Origin: Limnomonas spitsbergensis
Taxonomy: Eukaryota; Chlorophyta; Chlorophyceae; Chlamydomonadales
Direction: 5' to 3'
Length of the DNA stretch: 64,000 nucleotides
Assembly: GCA_037349105.1 (NCBI GenBank)
Contig: JAYJMM010000030.1
Span: 62,001 to 126,000 of the forward strand
Shown: one piece after another, positions 37,932 to 46,612 of the stretch
Layout: every line of letters starts with the position of its first letter
How positions within the stretch are numbered: position 1 is the first letter of the stretch
Notes under the pieces: generated by a model
The model's input: the letters and a program-made list of their open reading frames with translations, nothing else
What the model was told of the DNA's origin: nothing
The model's database searches: none
Translations under genes and position numbers: made by a program

Positions 37932-40595
37932 ATGACCAGGGGGCAACGAGCCTACACTGTTACAAAATCCGACCTCGTCTCTCGTCTCAGAGCCTCTGGA
38001 TTGTACCCTTCCGAGTTCGAGGTCACTGAAAAAGCATCCCTACCCCAGCTCCTAGGACACGCCGTGCACTACAACTTGATCACATCTGCCGAGGTCGAGG
38101 AGACAGCGCCCAGGGGCGAGACAACTCTGCCATGCTACCTGCGCTCTTTCATCACGAACCGCGCGGACCAAGAACGCATCGATCGCTACGTACAAGTTTC
38201 TTCGGATGCCTCGCTGCGGGGAGCGAGGATATTGAATCTCCTGGCGCAAAAAATCTGCGGACCCCGTCTCGTCGGCGCTCGGGTCTCCGGGTATGACGTC
38301 CCTGTTTCCCGCCCTCGTTTCGAGGACGGCCCCGACCTCGCAGCCATGCGTCAGTTCGTCTCGTTGTGGGACTACAATCACGGCATCGAGGACTCGACCC
38401 TGAAGCACGCATTCATGCCCGAGCGATGGGGTGCTTCTGCAATGCAATCCGTTCGAGAGGTCGTCTCCGAGAGCGCCCCCCTTCTTCCTCGTGCGCCAGA
38501 GGGATGGAGGAGCGTCATGCTCCGGGACGGCGTGTCGGCGTGGGACAACGCTTTCAACCGAATGATGACGCGCTACTTCGGGAACGTCAAGGTCCAGGCG
38601 ATGAAGGGGGTCCAGAAGGCGGCGGCGTCCTATCTATGGGTCGTCCCGCTCCTGGACTCACGAGGGAGGAACAACTTGATCGAGTCGGTCACCAAGAAGC
38701 CCCGCCCGACCATCGCCCACGACGAGGACTGGGAGATGGCGATGGCGCTGCGGATCCCGCTGGTCAATTCGGCCTCTGTGTACGCGCCCAAGGACGCTCC
38801 TTGGAGCAAGGACGTCTTCCTCATCCACCTGTTCCTGACCCGATTCGGCGTCCGAGAGCGCTCTTACCTGCCGATCGTGGGCCCTGGCCGACACTACACC
38901 TACGTCGACAGCAAGATCGCGGCCGGGTTGTTTCCGGTGGCTGCCGAGCGCATGGCGACCTTCGAAAGGCAGGTCCGGAGCTACAAGAGCTTCACCCAAA
39001 GCTCAAAGCCGGAGGAGGTTGCGAGGGACACAAGCGAGACGAGCGAGCATCGAGACAAGCGAGCGAAGAAGAAGGTCACTGCAAAGAGGAAGAGGGACGA
39101 TGGACCGCCGCAAGAGACCCCGCCCGCGACTCCTACACTCGGAGAGCTCATGGACATGACCCCCCAGGCTTTCAACGCCCGTCGGAGAGCATTGATCCGG
39201 GCCGTCCGTGAGAAGAACAAGACCAAGGCCAAATCCAAGGCGTTTCTCTCCCCCAAGCAGCGCTCCCGCTTCGTGAGGGCGGCCAAGCATCGTGCCCGGA
39301 ACGGGTGCGGCAAGATGAACGTCAACACTCGGTTCGACTCCTTCGAGACGGACACGGTCGGCATCCGCCTGATCCTGAAGACCGTGAAGAAGGATTTCGA
39401 GAGGTTCATCATCCCGATCACTCAGCACGTCAGCGCGAAGATCGACACCACGGCGAAGAAGCTGCAGCCCCGGACGCACAAGATCAGCAAGAAACAGGCC
39501 CAAATCAACTCCATGAACGCAGAGATCGCTCAGCCGGAGGACCCGTCGTTGAGAGGTTGCATCGGCGTGGGGATAGACGAGGGAAGGGCAAAGTTCTTTG
39601 TGGCGGCCGTGTCAAAGCGCAGGGGAGCGATGAAGATGAGTGGAGAGAGCGAGAAGTTGCGTAAGGCGGTGCAAGTCGAACGAAACCGGAAGCGCAACGA
39701 TGCGATCCGGGGGAAGAACGAAGCGATCGAGAGGAGGAATCGCGACTCTTTGCCAGGTACCGTTCAAACTCCGCTCTTGGTCGAGAGAAGACTACCCACC
39801 GAAGATCCAGACGCCTCCGACTCGGATGAAGTCTTCGTGTCCGTGGTCCTGACAAGGAACAAGTACAACGCTGTCACCAAGCTCAAGATCCGCAGGAAGT
39901 GGGAGAAGAGGAGGGTCGAAGCGTCGCTCGGACTCAAGGAGGCGTACGCGGCCATGTCTCTGGGCAGCTTGCGTTCGTGCGACCCTGATTCGTGGGAGAG
40001 GTACTCGACCGCCGAGAATCAGAACATGCTGGTTTTGCGAGCCGACTACTTCGGCGACAAGGAGCGCGAGCTGTGGAGGATGATCGCGTTCCGCAAGAAG
40101 AAGTCTTGCCTTGATCGAGCTGTCGGCGACCTGGTTGCGTTAGCGACCCGAGGCGAACCCATTGGTCGCCCCCTAGTCATCGGAATCGGGGACGCCGCGT
40201 TCCCACCGAACGGCCCGAGGGGGGAGATCGCGGTCCCCACGTCCAAGCTCGCTACCGCTTACAAGAGAGCATTCGACCGGGAGAGGAGGAAGGGACGCAG
40301 GGTGGCGGTGTTTCCAATCAGCGAGAGTTACACCACCAAGGCGTGCTGCGACTGCGGGATGGCTACCGAGGGACCGTTCGTGAAGAGGAGATGGAAAACA
40401 AGAGACGGGTTGGAACAGACTGCGAATGGGCGGTCCTGTCGCTTACGATGCTGCACGACGTGCTCACCCATCGGCAAGCTCCGGGATCGGGACGTTCAAG
40501 CAGCCAGGAACATGTTCTGGGCGACGATGGCACTAGTTGACGGGGTAGATAGGCCTGCTTACCTTTGCAAGGCGGCTCACCACCCTCCATCTTGA
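37932..40595 (+). CDS. Fanzor (TnpB-like RuvC nuclease), family C, copy 2
   Basis: 887 aa. Motifs as in copy 1: VGIDEGRAK (Asp about 549 from this start), RGEIAVPT, a four-cysteine zinc ribbon, and RDRDVQAARNM. Of the four families only this one keeps the complete zinc ribbon, as in TnpB. A Lys/Arg-rich segment (REKNKTKAKSKAF) in the middle may serve nuclear import. Intact transposase and intact Fanzor together make this the most complete coding pair in the window, although the left end of the element is not visible. Confidence 0.91.
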   Translation: MTRGQRAYTVTKSDLVSRLRASGLYPSEFEVTEKASLPQLLGHAVHYNLITSAEVEETAPRGETTLPCYLRSFITNRADQERIDRYVQVSSDASLRGARILNLLAQKICGPRLVGARVSGYDVPVSRPRFEDGPDLAAMRQFVSLWDYNHGIEDSTLKHAFMPERWGASAMQSVREVVSESAPLLPRAPEGWRSVMLRDGVSAWDNAFNRMMTRYFGNVKVQAMKGVQKAAASYLWVVPLLDSRGRNNLIESVTKKPRPTIAHDEDWEMAMALRIPLVNSASVYAPKDAPWSKDVFLIHLFLTRFGVRERSYLPIVGPGRHYTYVDSKIAAGLFPVAAERMATFERQVRSYKSFTQSSKPEEVARDTSETSEHRDKRAKKKVTAKRKRDDGPPQETPPATPTLGELMDMTPQAFNARRRALIRAVREKNKTKAKSKAFLSPKQRSRFVRAAKHRARNGCGKMNVNTRFDSFETDTVGIRLILKTVKKDFERFIIPITQHVSAKIDTTAKKLQPRTHKISKKQAQINSMNAEIAQPEDPSLRGCIGVGIDEGRAKFFVAAVSKRRGAMKMSGESEKLRKAVQVERNRKRNDAIRGKNEAIERRNRDSLPGTVQTPLLVERRLPTEDPDASDSDEVFVSVVLTRNKYNAVTKLKIRRKWEKRRVEASLGLKEAYAAMSLGSLRSCDPDSWERYSTAENQNMLVLRADYFGDKERELWRMIAFRKKKSCLDRAVGDLVALATRGEPIGRPLVIGIGDAAFPPNGPRGEIAVPTSKLATAYKRAFDRERRKGRRVAVFPISESYTTKACCDCGMATEGPFVKRRWKTRDGLEQTANGRSCRLRCCTTCSPIGKLRDRDVQAARNMFWATMALVDGVDRPAYLCKAAHHPPS

Positions 40596-40706
40596 CAGTG
40601 AATCGTGTTTGAACCATCCCAACGGTTGATTTTCAACCGCATGCCTTTTACGGCTAAACGAGAATACGCATTGCCAGCTGTTTCACCCTAACCTGGCAGA
40701 GGTGTA

Positions 40707-40951
40707 TATACTGCTGTAATTATTTTTTGCACTCTCATTACCAGAAGGAAATGCCGAAAGTGTTCCCCTCTCTCGCCCGCAAGAATGCCAACATGTCATC
40801 ATTTTTACACCCATCTTTCCGATCCCGTTTAAAGACAGCGCCTTGAATGTGAATGTGATTGTGATTCCACGCGAGTACGGCGAAACCCTAAACCTTTTCG
40901 ACGACTCGTGGTGGGTTTGTCAGTTCTGCGCCGTCATTTCGTTCACTTTCA
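40707..40951 (+). other. Family B left-end scrap and upstream region of the RING gene
   Basis: About 40708-40768 matches the family B left end through CCGAAAGTGTTCCCC. The remaining 180 bp precedes the RING gene and contains GAATGTGAATGTGATTGTGA, with no recognised regulatory motif. Confidence 0.7.
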
Positions 40952-42403
40952 ATGGACATTCGCACACCCCCGCCGTCACATCTCTGCGTCCACCCAACTT
41001 CACGCGGTTCAAGTGATATCTCTCAAATCGCCATCCAGGTTCTCTGTGGAGGCACCAAAGCTTTGCTAAATCTGTCATTGGCCAGGAAAGACCTCCCATT
41101 ACACAATGCACGGAGCCCCAAGAGCATCTTCGAGTCGATCGAGCATGCAGGAGTGCCCTCAAGGATGATGACACCCGACGCCTTTAGGGAACTGGGAGGA
41201 ATCTCTGCGCGTGTTTCGAAGGAACGGCATCTGAAGGATATTTTTGCATACAACTGGGAATCTCGATCATGGGTACCCCTGGCAGACACGGAGACGAAGA
41301 AGCTGTTGGGCATCGAGTCCATCCCTCGTGCGACTCCCACAGCAGCCTCGTCTCCCGTGAACGCGCCCATGCCCCCTGCCTACTCACCCGTGGACGCCTC
41401 CTACTCACCCATGTCCCCCGCCTACTCACCCATGTCCCCCGCCTACTCACCCATGTCCCCCGCCTACTCACCCATGTCCCCCGCCAACTCACCCACGTCC
41501 CCCGCCAACTCACCCACGTCCCCCGCCTACTCACCCGTGGACGCCACTTACTCGCCTAGGCCCCCCGCCTACTCACCCACGTCCCCCGCCTACTCACCCG
41601 TGGACGCCACCTACTCGCCTAGGCCCCCCGCCTACTCACCCACGTCCCCCGCCTACTCACCCGTGGACGCCACCTACTCGCCTAGGCCCCCCGCCTACTC
41701 ACCCACGTCCCCCGCCTACTCACCCGTGGACGCCACCTACTCGCCTAGGCCCCCCGCCTACTCACCCACGTCCCCCGCCTACTCACCCGTGGATGCCACC
41801 TACTCGCCTAGGCCCCCCGCCTACTCACCCACGTCCCCCGCCTACTCACCCGTGGATGCCACCTACTCGCCTAGGCCCCCCGCCTACTCACCCACGTCCC
41901 CCGCCTACTCACCCGTGGATGCCACCTACTCGCCCGTTGATGCCACCTACTCACCCAGGTCCCCCGCCTACTCACCCGTGGATGCCACCTACTCGCCCGT
42001 TGATGCCACCTACTCACCCAGGTCCCCCGCCTACTCACCCATGCCCCCCGCCCGAGATACAGACACGACGATCCGTCCAGATGGTGATCTTCATCATCCG
42101 ATCCAACGCGGAAGCATACCTGATGATCAGCCAGGTGCGCAAAACACAATTATTGGAACCGTTTTTGTTTTTGCATGCAATCCCTCTTCTGTTTGCTCAC
42201 AAAAATCGTTTCTGTTTTTGCAAAATGTAGAGCGTTCGTCCGGCCCGGACTGCCCGGTGTGCTGGGATTCCTTCCTGGAGAAGAAGATGGTGTGCATACC
42301 GTGCGGCCATGTCATGTGCGGAAACTGCAGCAATCAGATTGCAAAGACCAAATGCCCCATTTGTAGGAAGGCTATAGTCCAGTATGTCAGGCTTTTCGAG
42401 TAG
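40952..42403 (+). CDS. C3HC4 RING protein with RNA polymerase II CTD-like heptads
   Basis: 483 aa as a continuous frame. A GT-AG intron is likely at 42135-42230 (96 nt, in frame), giving 451 aa. The N-terminal region (about residues 20-130) has a helix resembling an F-box ([12 protein letters not shown]), weakly supported. Residues about 145-360 are [14 protein letters not shown] and YSPRPPA heptads with a 21-aa (63-bp) higher period, closely mimicking the YSPTSPS repeat of RPB1. C-terminal RING: CPVC, then CGHVMCGNC, then CPICRK (C434, C437, C451, H453, C456, C459, C468, C471). RING proteins act as E3 ligases. The heptads could bind CTD-reading factors or kinases, which is inference. Confidence 0.84.
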   Translation: MDIRTPPPSHLCVHPTSRGSSDISQIAIQVLCGGTKALLNLSLARKDLPLHNARSPKSIFESIEHAGVPSRMMTPDAFRELGGISARVSKERHLKDIFAYNWESRSWVPLADTETKKLLGIESIPRATPTAASSPVNAPMPPAYSPVDASYSPMSPAYSPMSPAYSPMSPAYSPMSPANSPTSPANSPTSPAYSPVDATYSPRPPAYSPTSPAYSPVDATYSPRPPAYSPTSPAYSPVDATYSPRPPAYSPTSPAYSPVDATYSPRPPAYSPTSPAYSPVDATYSPRPPAYSPTSPAYSPVDATYSPRPPAYSPTSPAYSPVDATYSPVDATYSPRSPAYSPVDATYSPVDATYSPRSPAYSPMPPARDTDTTIRPDGDLHHPIQRGSIPDDQPGAQNTIIGTVFVFACNPSSVCSQKSFLFLQNVERSSGPDCPVCWDSFLEKKMVCIPCGHVMCGNCSNQIAKTKCPICRKAIVQYVRLFE

Positions 42404-42624
42404 CCATTGTTCTTGACATGGAAAGGATTCGGTTCCATCATGGATTTTGGATTTTGTCACGGTATAATGCAGTATATGTGCCAAAACCGTAGGGACCACT
42501 GACGCGTCCCCGTAGACTCCGCAGCTTCCCTGCGGAGACCCTTCTTAGGGTTATTCCCGGCCCAATTTTGTTTGTCACCCCATAGAACCAGTGTGATACT
42601 GCTGTAATTATTTTGTGCACTTTC
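42404..42624. other. Intergenic, family B left flank
   Basis: 42425-42450 resembles family D end sequence (GGTTCCATCATGGATTTTGG). 42500-42545 has GCAGCTTCCCTGCGGAGAC, a short hairpin-like GC-rich stretch. 42550-42624 is the family B left flank and end (CCCGGCCCAATTTTGTTTG; GTCACCCCATAGAACC). Confidence 0.65.
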
Positions 42625-42638
42625 ATTACCAGAAGGAA

Positions 42639-43540
42639 ATGCCGAAAGTGTTCCCCAACGATCGAAAATTATCAGCCAAGATGGTGTACGAACATGTGCA
42701 AAGCATTCGAAAGACAGCAGCCATTCTTGGTGTCAGGAAATCATCAGTGCAACGTTGGGTAGCAGCAACATCGCTCAACACCAACCCATTGGTTGTTGAG
42801 GTCAAAATGCATCGGAAGACTAAAATGATGTCTATTTTGGAGATTGTAGAAACAAGTTTAAAATCAGACCCATTTCTGACCTGTAAGAAACTGAAGGCAA
42901 TAATTGCGGAAAAGTTGGATGGAATGGTTGTGTCCAAGGAACTTGTGAGGCTGTCAATCTTACAACTGGCTTACACTCGTAAAAAGGCTAGGTTCTACGG
43001 TCTTGCAAAAAAATGCACTCAAATTGAATCAGACATTTTTGGGGCTGCGTAAACATTACGCTGAACAAGGGCATGCCTTTTTTTCGATCGATGAGACAGG
43101 GTTTGGGAGGTTCTCGTACAACCGGGCGTACGGGTACGCGAAGATTGGCGCTCCGTTGTTTGTCCGAAAAGAGAAACCGAGAATGACCTCAATATCCGTC
43201 GTTGCGTGTGCTTCCAAAGACGGATGAGGTGTGAACAGGACGATTCTTCTGCGATTTCATCAAGTCGCTCCCTTTGCCTCGAGGTTCTGTTCTGCTCATG
43301 GACAACGCATCCATTCATCGAGGAGGCCTTGTTGAGGAAACGCTTGCCTTATATGTACCACCGTATTCCCCATGGTTCAACCCCATCGAGAAATGCTTTT
43401 CCTCGGTGAAGCGTAGCTTTTTGGAAAATGAAGACGTTGAGTCAGCTTTCACAAGTCTGACCTCCGAAAAACATTTTGCCCCGTATTTCAAAAAGACCTT
43501 GGAGTGCAAGGGATTCGACGATGCAGACTCCATTTTGACC
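42639..43540 (+). pseudogene. Frameshifted family B transposase
   Basis: It aligns along most of the intact family B transposase. Breaks: an extra A near 43010, a deletion near 43225 that removes part of the core, and a 15-base loss around 43348. All three catalytic motifs can still be found (SIDETGF, LLMDNASIH, NPIEKCF), but in different frames. At 43541 it is joined to unrelated coding-like sequence. Confidence 0.92.
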
Positions 43541-44035
43541 GTGCCCCCCACACCCCTGCCAGAGGCTCCCATGAGGGCTAGAAGTGGAACCATGGCTGGG
43601 GGCGGGTGGGCAGATATGTTGCTTGCCCAGGCTGTCATTTCCATGGAGGAGATGCGGCAGCAAACTGCAGCAGTTTTGGCTGAGGAGCCCTCTTCATCAT
43701 CATCATGCAAGAAGATTACGGCAATGTTTTTTTCTGCATAGAATGTTTTGATCTTCATACGGGATCGCCCTATTCACATTTCCCCAATGCCTTCTGTTTT
43801 TTGGGGACATCGTGTATCTTCAGTTGTCACCACGGGCATGTTTTTGACATCCATGAGCATTGTCACGAATTTTCTTACAATGGGTTGGTTCTCTTTCGTT
43901 TGTCTCGTATTGTGAGTTCAGGAAATAATTGCACAAATGCGGTAAATTCGTCCACAAAGCTTCGTAAAAGTCATTTGGACATCATTCATTGGGCCAGAAC
44001 CAGAAAAATACACAAGATACACCGGTTCGCAACGT
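43541..44035. other. Mosaic: coding-like scrap, family D scrap, diverged family A left end
   Basis: 43541-43741 reads in frame as a Pro/Ala/Ser-rich tail (TVPPTPLPEAPMRARSGTMA, WADMLLAQAV). Its last part (GAGGAGCCCT, then TTCATCATCATGCAAGA) recurs at about 49842. 43733-43790 resembles family D transposase DNA (GCATAGAATGTTTTGA). 43830-44035 is a diverged, inverted family A left end with its repeat and the flank AAGATA. Confidence 0.6.
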
Positions 44036-44062
44036 TTTGAAAACCCTAGAATGCGAATCGGC

Positions 44063-44440
44063 CTACAATTTCCTCCCCCGCATCATCTTCGAAATTTCAT
44101 ACTCGGTGAGAAGTTTCTCGAATGTTCCCCCCTTCAAATCTTTCATCAAAGACCTCTTGGGCTCCCATGACTTATTTGGGTATCCGCTCCACTTCACCAA
44201 AATGTTCCCCTTCCTCTTTCCTTTGAAGGCTTCGACCTTGTAATACTTCGCTCCCTCAATCTCGTCATCCGTGAGGTCCTCCTCCTCTGAAATGGCAGGG
44301 TTTTCAGAGAAAACTGATGTCATCGGCTTGAAAATAGGCGATGTAGCAAAATATATATAAACAACACCGTATGATCAAGTCAGAGACTAGATCTCACCTG
44401 TATTGATGCTCTTGACGGGTCGAGTCTTCGTGCGAACCAT
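44063..44440 (-). CDS. Small chromodomain protein, two exons
   Basis: Exon 1 (44440-44398) encodes MVRTKTRPVKSINT. A GT-AG intron of 84 nt (44397-44314, donor GTGAGA, acceptor CATCAG) joins in frame to exon 2 (44313-44063), giving 97 aa. Exon 2 has an acidic stretch (SEEEDLTDDEIEG) followed by a chromodomain core: YYKVEAFKGKRKGNILVKWS, then GYPNKSWEP, with the W-x-GYP-x-x-x-WEP pattern and aromatic cage positions. Chromodomains bind methylated histone tails, and some are integrase tails of retrotransposons. No integrase is nearby, so a small chromatin reader is favoured. The region upstream of exon 1 is duplicated at 49874-50135. Confidence 0.75.
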
Positions 44441-44690
44441 TTCAGAACACGAGAAGAGTAAAAACGCCTGGAAACACCTGGAAAGTCCTGGCCAACATAT
44501 ACTACATTTCAGGGTTCGGGTATACTCGGACCATCCATAACCACCAATATTTCGTGTCCCTGTGTACGGTACTCTTCGCGAGCCGCCGCGCGTTTCCTTT
44601 CCTTCTTTCACATCGACCTTTTGCAAAGCGGATTGAATTGAATCGGACCGTCGCTGTTCAGGTGAGAGATTGAGAGAGAGAATCACATTC
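44425..44690. repeat. About 270-bp duplicated segment (second copy at 49874-50135)
   Basis: Both copies run from the start codon of the chromodomain gene through its upstream region, sharing CACATTTCAGGGTTCGGGTAT-like blocks and AATTGAATCGGACCGT. They flank the family D element and the split ankyrin gene on both sides, so they bracket roughly 5.4 kb as direct repeats. The right copy contains only a degenerate MVRT start. Confidence 0.85.
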
Positions 44691-44823
44691 ATATAATGTG
44701 TCGAAAAGGCGAACATATATATTTATGGGTAAAATGAGTAGTTCGAGGGTGTCAAGCAACCAAAAATTGACACCTATTGGCCTGTGCAACCACTGACTAC
44801 AATGCAGTACCCCATACAGGACC

Positions 44824-45523
44824 ATGAAAGACCTTGACCCCCATCTCCTGGCTTGCATCCTCGTCCGCACCGGCAAATGGGAGGACCCACGGGGGGGACA
44901 TCAGCTTGCGGCGTCGACCGTCTGCCGTGCCTGGCGTGACTGCGTCTTCGAGGACCCTCGCACCATAGTCAGAATGATGATGGAGGTCTTTGGCGATGCC
45001 CAGGATGTGTTGTACAAGGTGGTCGTGTGGAACAATGACATGGCTGCGAGGGTCGTGAGAGAACTGTTGCAATCGTGGGGGGCGAGGGCAGACGGCCATG
45101 ACGGTCGGGCGTTGGTAGGGGCAGTCAGAGGCGGGCGCGCGTCCACCGTACGCATGCTTTTAGAATGGGGCGAGCACGCGCCACGCGCCGACTGCCAGAA
45201 AGGCGAAGCTCTTTGCGAGGCAGCTCTCCACGGCCACTTGCCCATCGTGCTCCTACTCTTGAGGTGGGGAGATCACGCGCCCCGTGCCGACTGCCTGGGT
45301 GGTGCTGTGCTGTGTTGCGCAGCTGGAGGCGGTCACATGCCCATCGTACTCCTCCTGTTGGAGTGGGAGCACCACGCGCCACGCGCCGACTGCCTGAGAG
45401 GCATTGCGTTGTGCTTTGCAGCTCTAAGTGGCGACGCATCCATCGTACGCCTCCTGTTGGAGTGGTGGCAGATGGCACCCCGCGCCGACTGCTGGGACGG
45501 TTTGGCGTTGATCAAGGCGGCTA
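44824..45523 (+). pseudogene. F-box and ankyrin-repeat gene 3, 5' part, interrupted by family D
   Basis: It starts MKDLDPHLLACIL with the F-box-like motif ([12 protein letters not shown]), then about five ankyrin repeats. At 45522-45523 a TA is followed by the family D left end. Ankyrin coding resumes at 49464. Removing the element and one TA gives one continuous 1041-nt frame (346 aa), although the unit at the junction lacks about seven residues. The start codon here is clear because the minisatellite is nearly absent, which helps locate the start in the paralogues. Confidence 0.88.
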
Positions 45524-45559
45524 CACTCGAACCTGACATAGAAAAGAACAGCGGTTCCA

Positions 45560-46540
45560 TCATGGTTTTTGGTCAACATGATTCGCAATATTATCCATGT
45601 ATTTGTCAATGTTGTCGTAAGTGTGTTTGAAGAATGCCCTGATGTCCTCGGATGTAATCGTGGCTGCTGCTTTCTCTACGGCCTCTTCAACTCCATTAGA
45701 CCACGGGTATTGATTACGAAATTTCTTTTTTAATTTAGAAAATACGAATTCAACCGGTTGGAATTCAGGAGAATATGGTGACAAGAACAAGGGGACAAAA
45801 CATTTTTCTTGGAAGACGGTTTCCAGATTCTTATGGATTGAGCAATTGTCAAGCAGTATTACAGTCCCGGGTGGGTACGGTAAGCTTGAGATGTATTTTG
45901 AAAACCGATCCCTGTTTACCGTCCCTTGAACCAAGAGATGAAACTTTGAACCATCAGATGCGACTGACTGAATCAAAGATCGTTGCCTCCACCCACCGGT
46001 TTTGACTTTTGTCAATCCTCGTTTTTCACCTACACGGGAGTAAACGTGCGAAGGGACGACCTTTTCAGACACGTACATTTCATCAGTAGAAACGATTAAG
46101 ACAGAAGGGTCGATTCTGAACGGTCTGTACGAGCGGTCAAAATCAGAAACCTTTACATCACTCTGTTGCCCGAGAACATGGGACGACAGCCGCTTCCTGG
46201 ACAGTTCTGCCATCTGTATTGCTCGTGAAACTGACGACTTTGAAATGTTGATTCCGATTCCTCGCAAGTGATGTCGCAAGTCGATTTGAAGTGCAGTGTT
46301 GTTTTTTGCATAGAATGTTTTGACCTCTTCAATGACATAAGGCTTTAGTTTCGAGGGTCTTTGTATCTTCCTCTGGGATCGCCCCTCTTTCTTCTTCACA
46401 TTTCCCCACCACGATGACGTCTTCCAACGGAACATAGTGCTCGGACTGATACCGGTTGCACGAGCTGTAGCCCGTAATCGACCCCCGTTTCCTTGGTAAG
46501 TGATGAACGCTCTAGCTCTGACGAATTCGTTGTGTGTCAT
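45560..46540 (-). CDS. IS630/Tc1-mariner-like DDE transposase, family D
   Basis: 326 aa. Helix-turn-helix with ATARATGISPSTMFRWK (about residues 24-40) and a second helical DNA-binding segment (NISKSSVSRAIQMAEL). Triad: VSTDEMYVS (D153), ILLDNCSIH (D231) and FQPVEFVFSKLK (E264), a DD32E spacing. The usual NPIE is QPVE. The frame is intact, and its upstream region is shared with the Fanzor gene. Partial copies occur at 20.2, 36.3 and 50.3 kb. Confidence 0.9.
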   Translation of the reverse strand: MTHNEFVRARAFITYQGNGGRLRATARATGISPSTMFRWKTSSWWGNVKKKEGRSQRKIQRPSKLKPYVIEEVKTFYAKNNTALQIDLRHHLRGIGINISKSSVSRAIQMAELSRKRLSSHVLGQQSDVKVSDFDRSYRPFRIDPSVLIVSTDEMYVSEKVVPSHVYSRVGEKRGLTKVKTGGWRQRSLIQSVASDGSKFHLLVQGTVNRDRFSKYISSLPYPPGTVILLDNCSIHKNLETVFQEKCFVPLFLSPYSPEFQPVEFVFSKLKKKFRNQYPWSNGVEEAVEKAAATITSEDIRAFFKHTYDNIDKYMDNIANHVDQKP

Positions 46541-46612
46541 TCAATGTTAAACATGCACAAGGGTTTTATTCGTTTGCCTTGACCTCTCCCCGTACACGAC
46601 ACTCTTCTCAGG

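Larger units (their letters stand above)
36402..40706 (+). mobile_element. Family C element: IS630/Tc1-mariner-like with Fanzor
   Basis: Transposase and Fanzor in tandem, ending with the right end CCTAACCTGGCAGAGGTG (last base 40704) and TA (40705-40706). No matching left repeat (CACCTCTGCCAGG) is visible upstream. The gene start is preceded instead by 96-bp tandem copies of its own 5' region and by family D debris, so the left end is lost or rearranged. An inverted solo family C right end occurs at 50194-50239. Confidence 0.85.

Noticed and set aside
40952..42403. RPB1 (RNA polymerase II largest subunit) C-terminal domain
   Set aside because: No polymerase domains precede the heptads, and a RING finger follows. 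Only the repeat resembles the CTD.
44398..44440. Histone H3 gene
   Set aside because: Only the first residues resemble an H3 tail. There is no histone fold, and the exon splices to a chromodomain.
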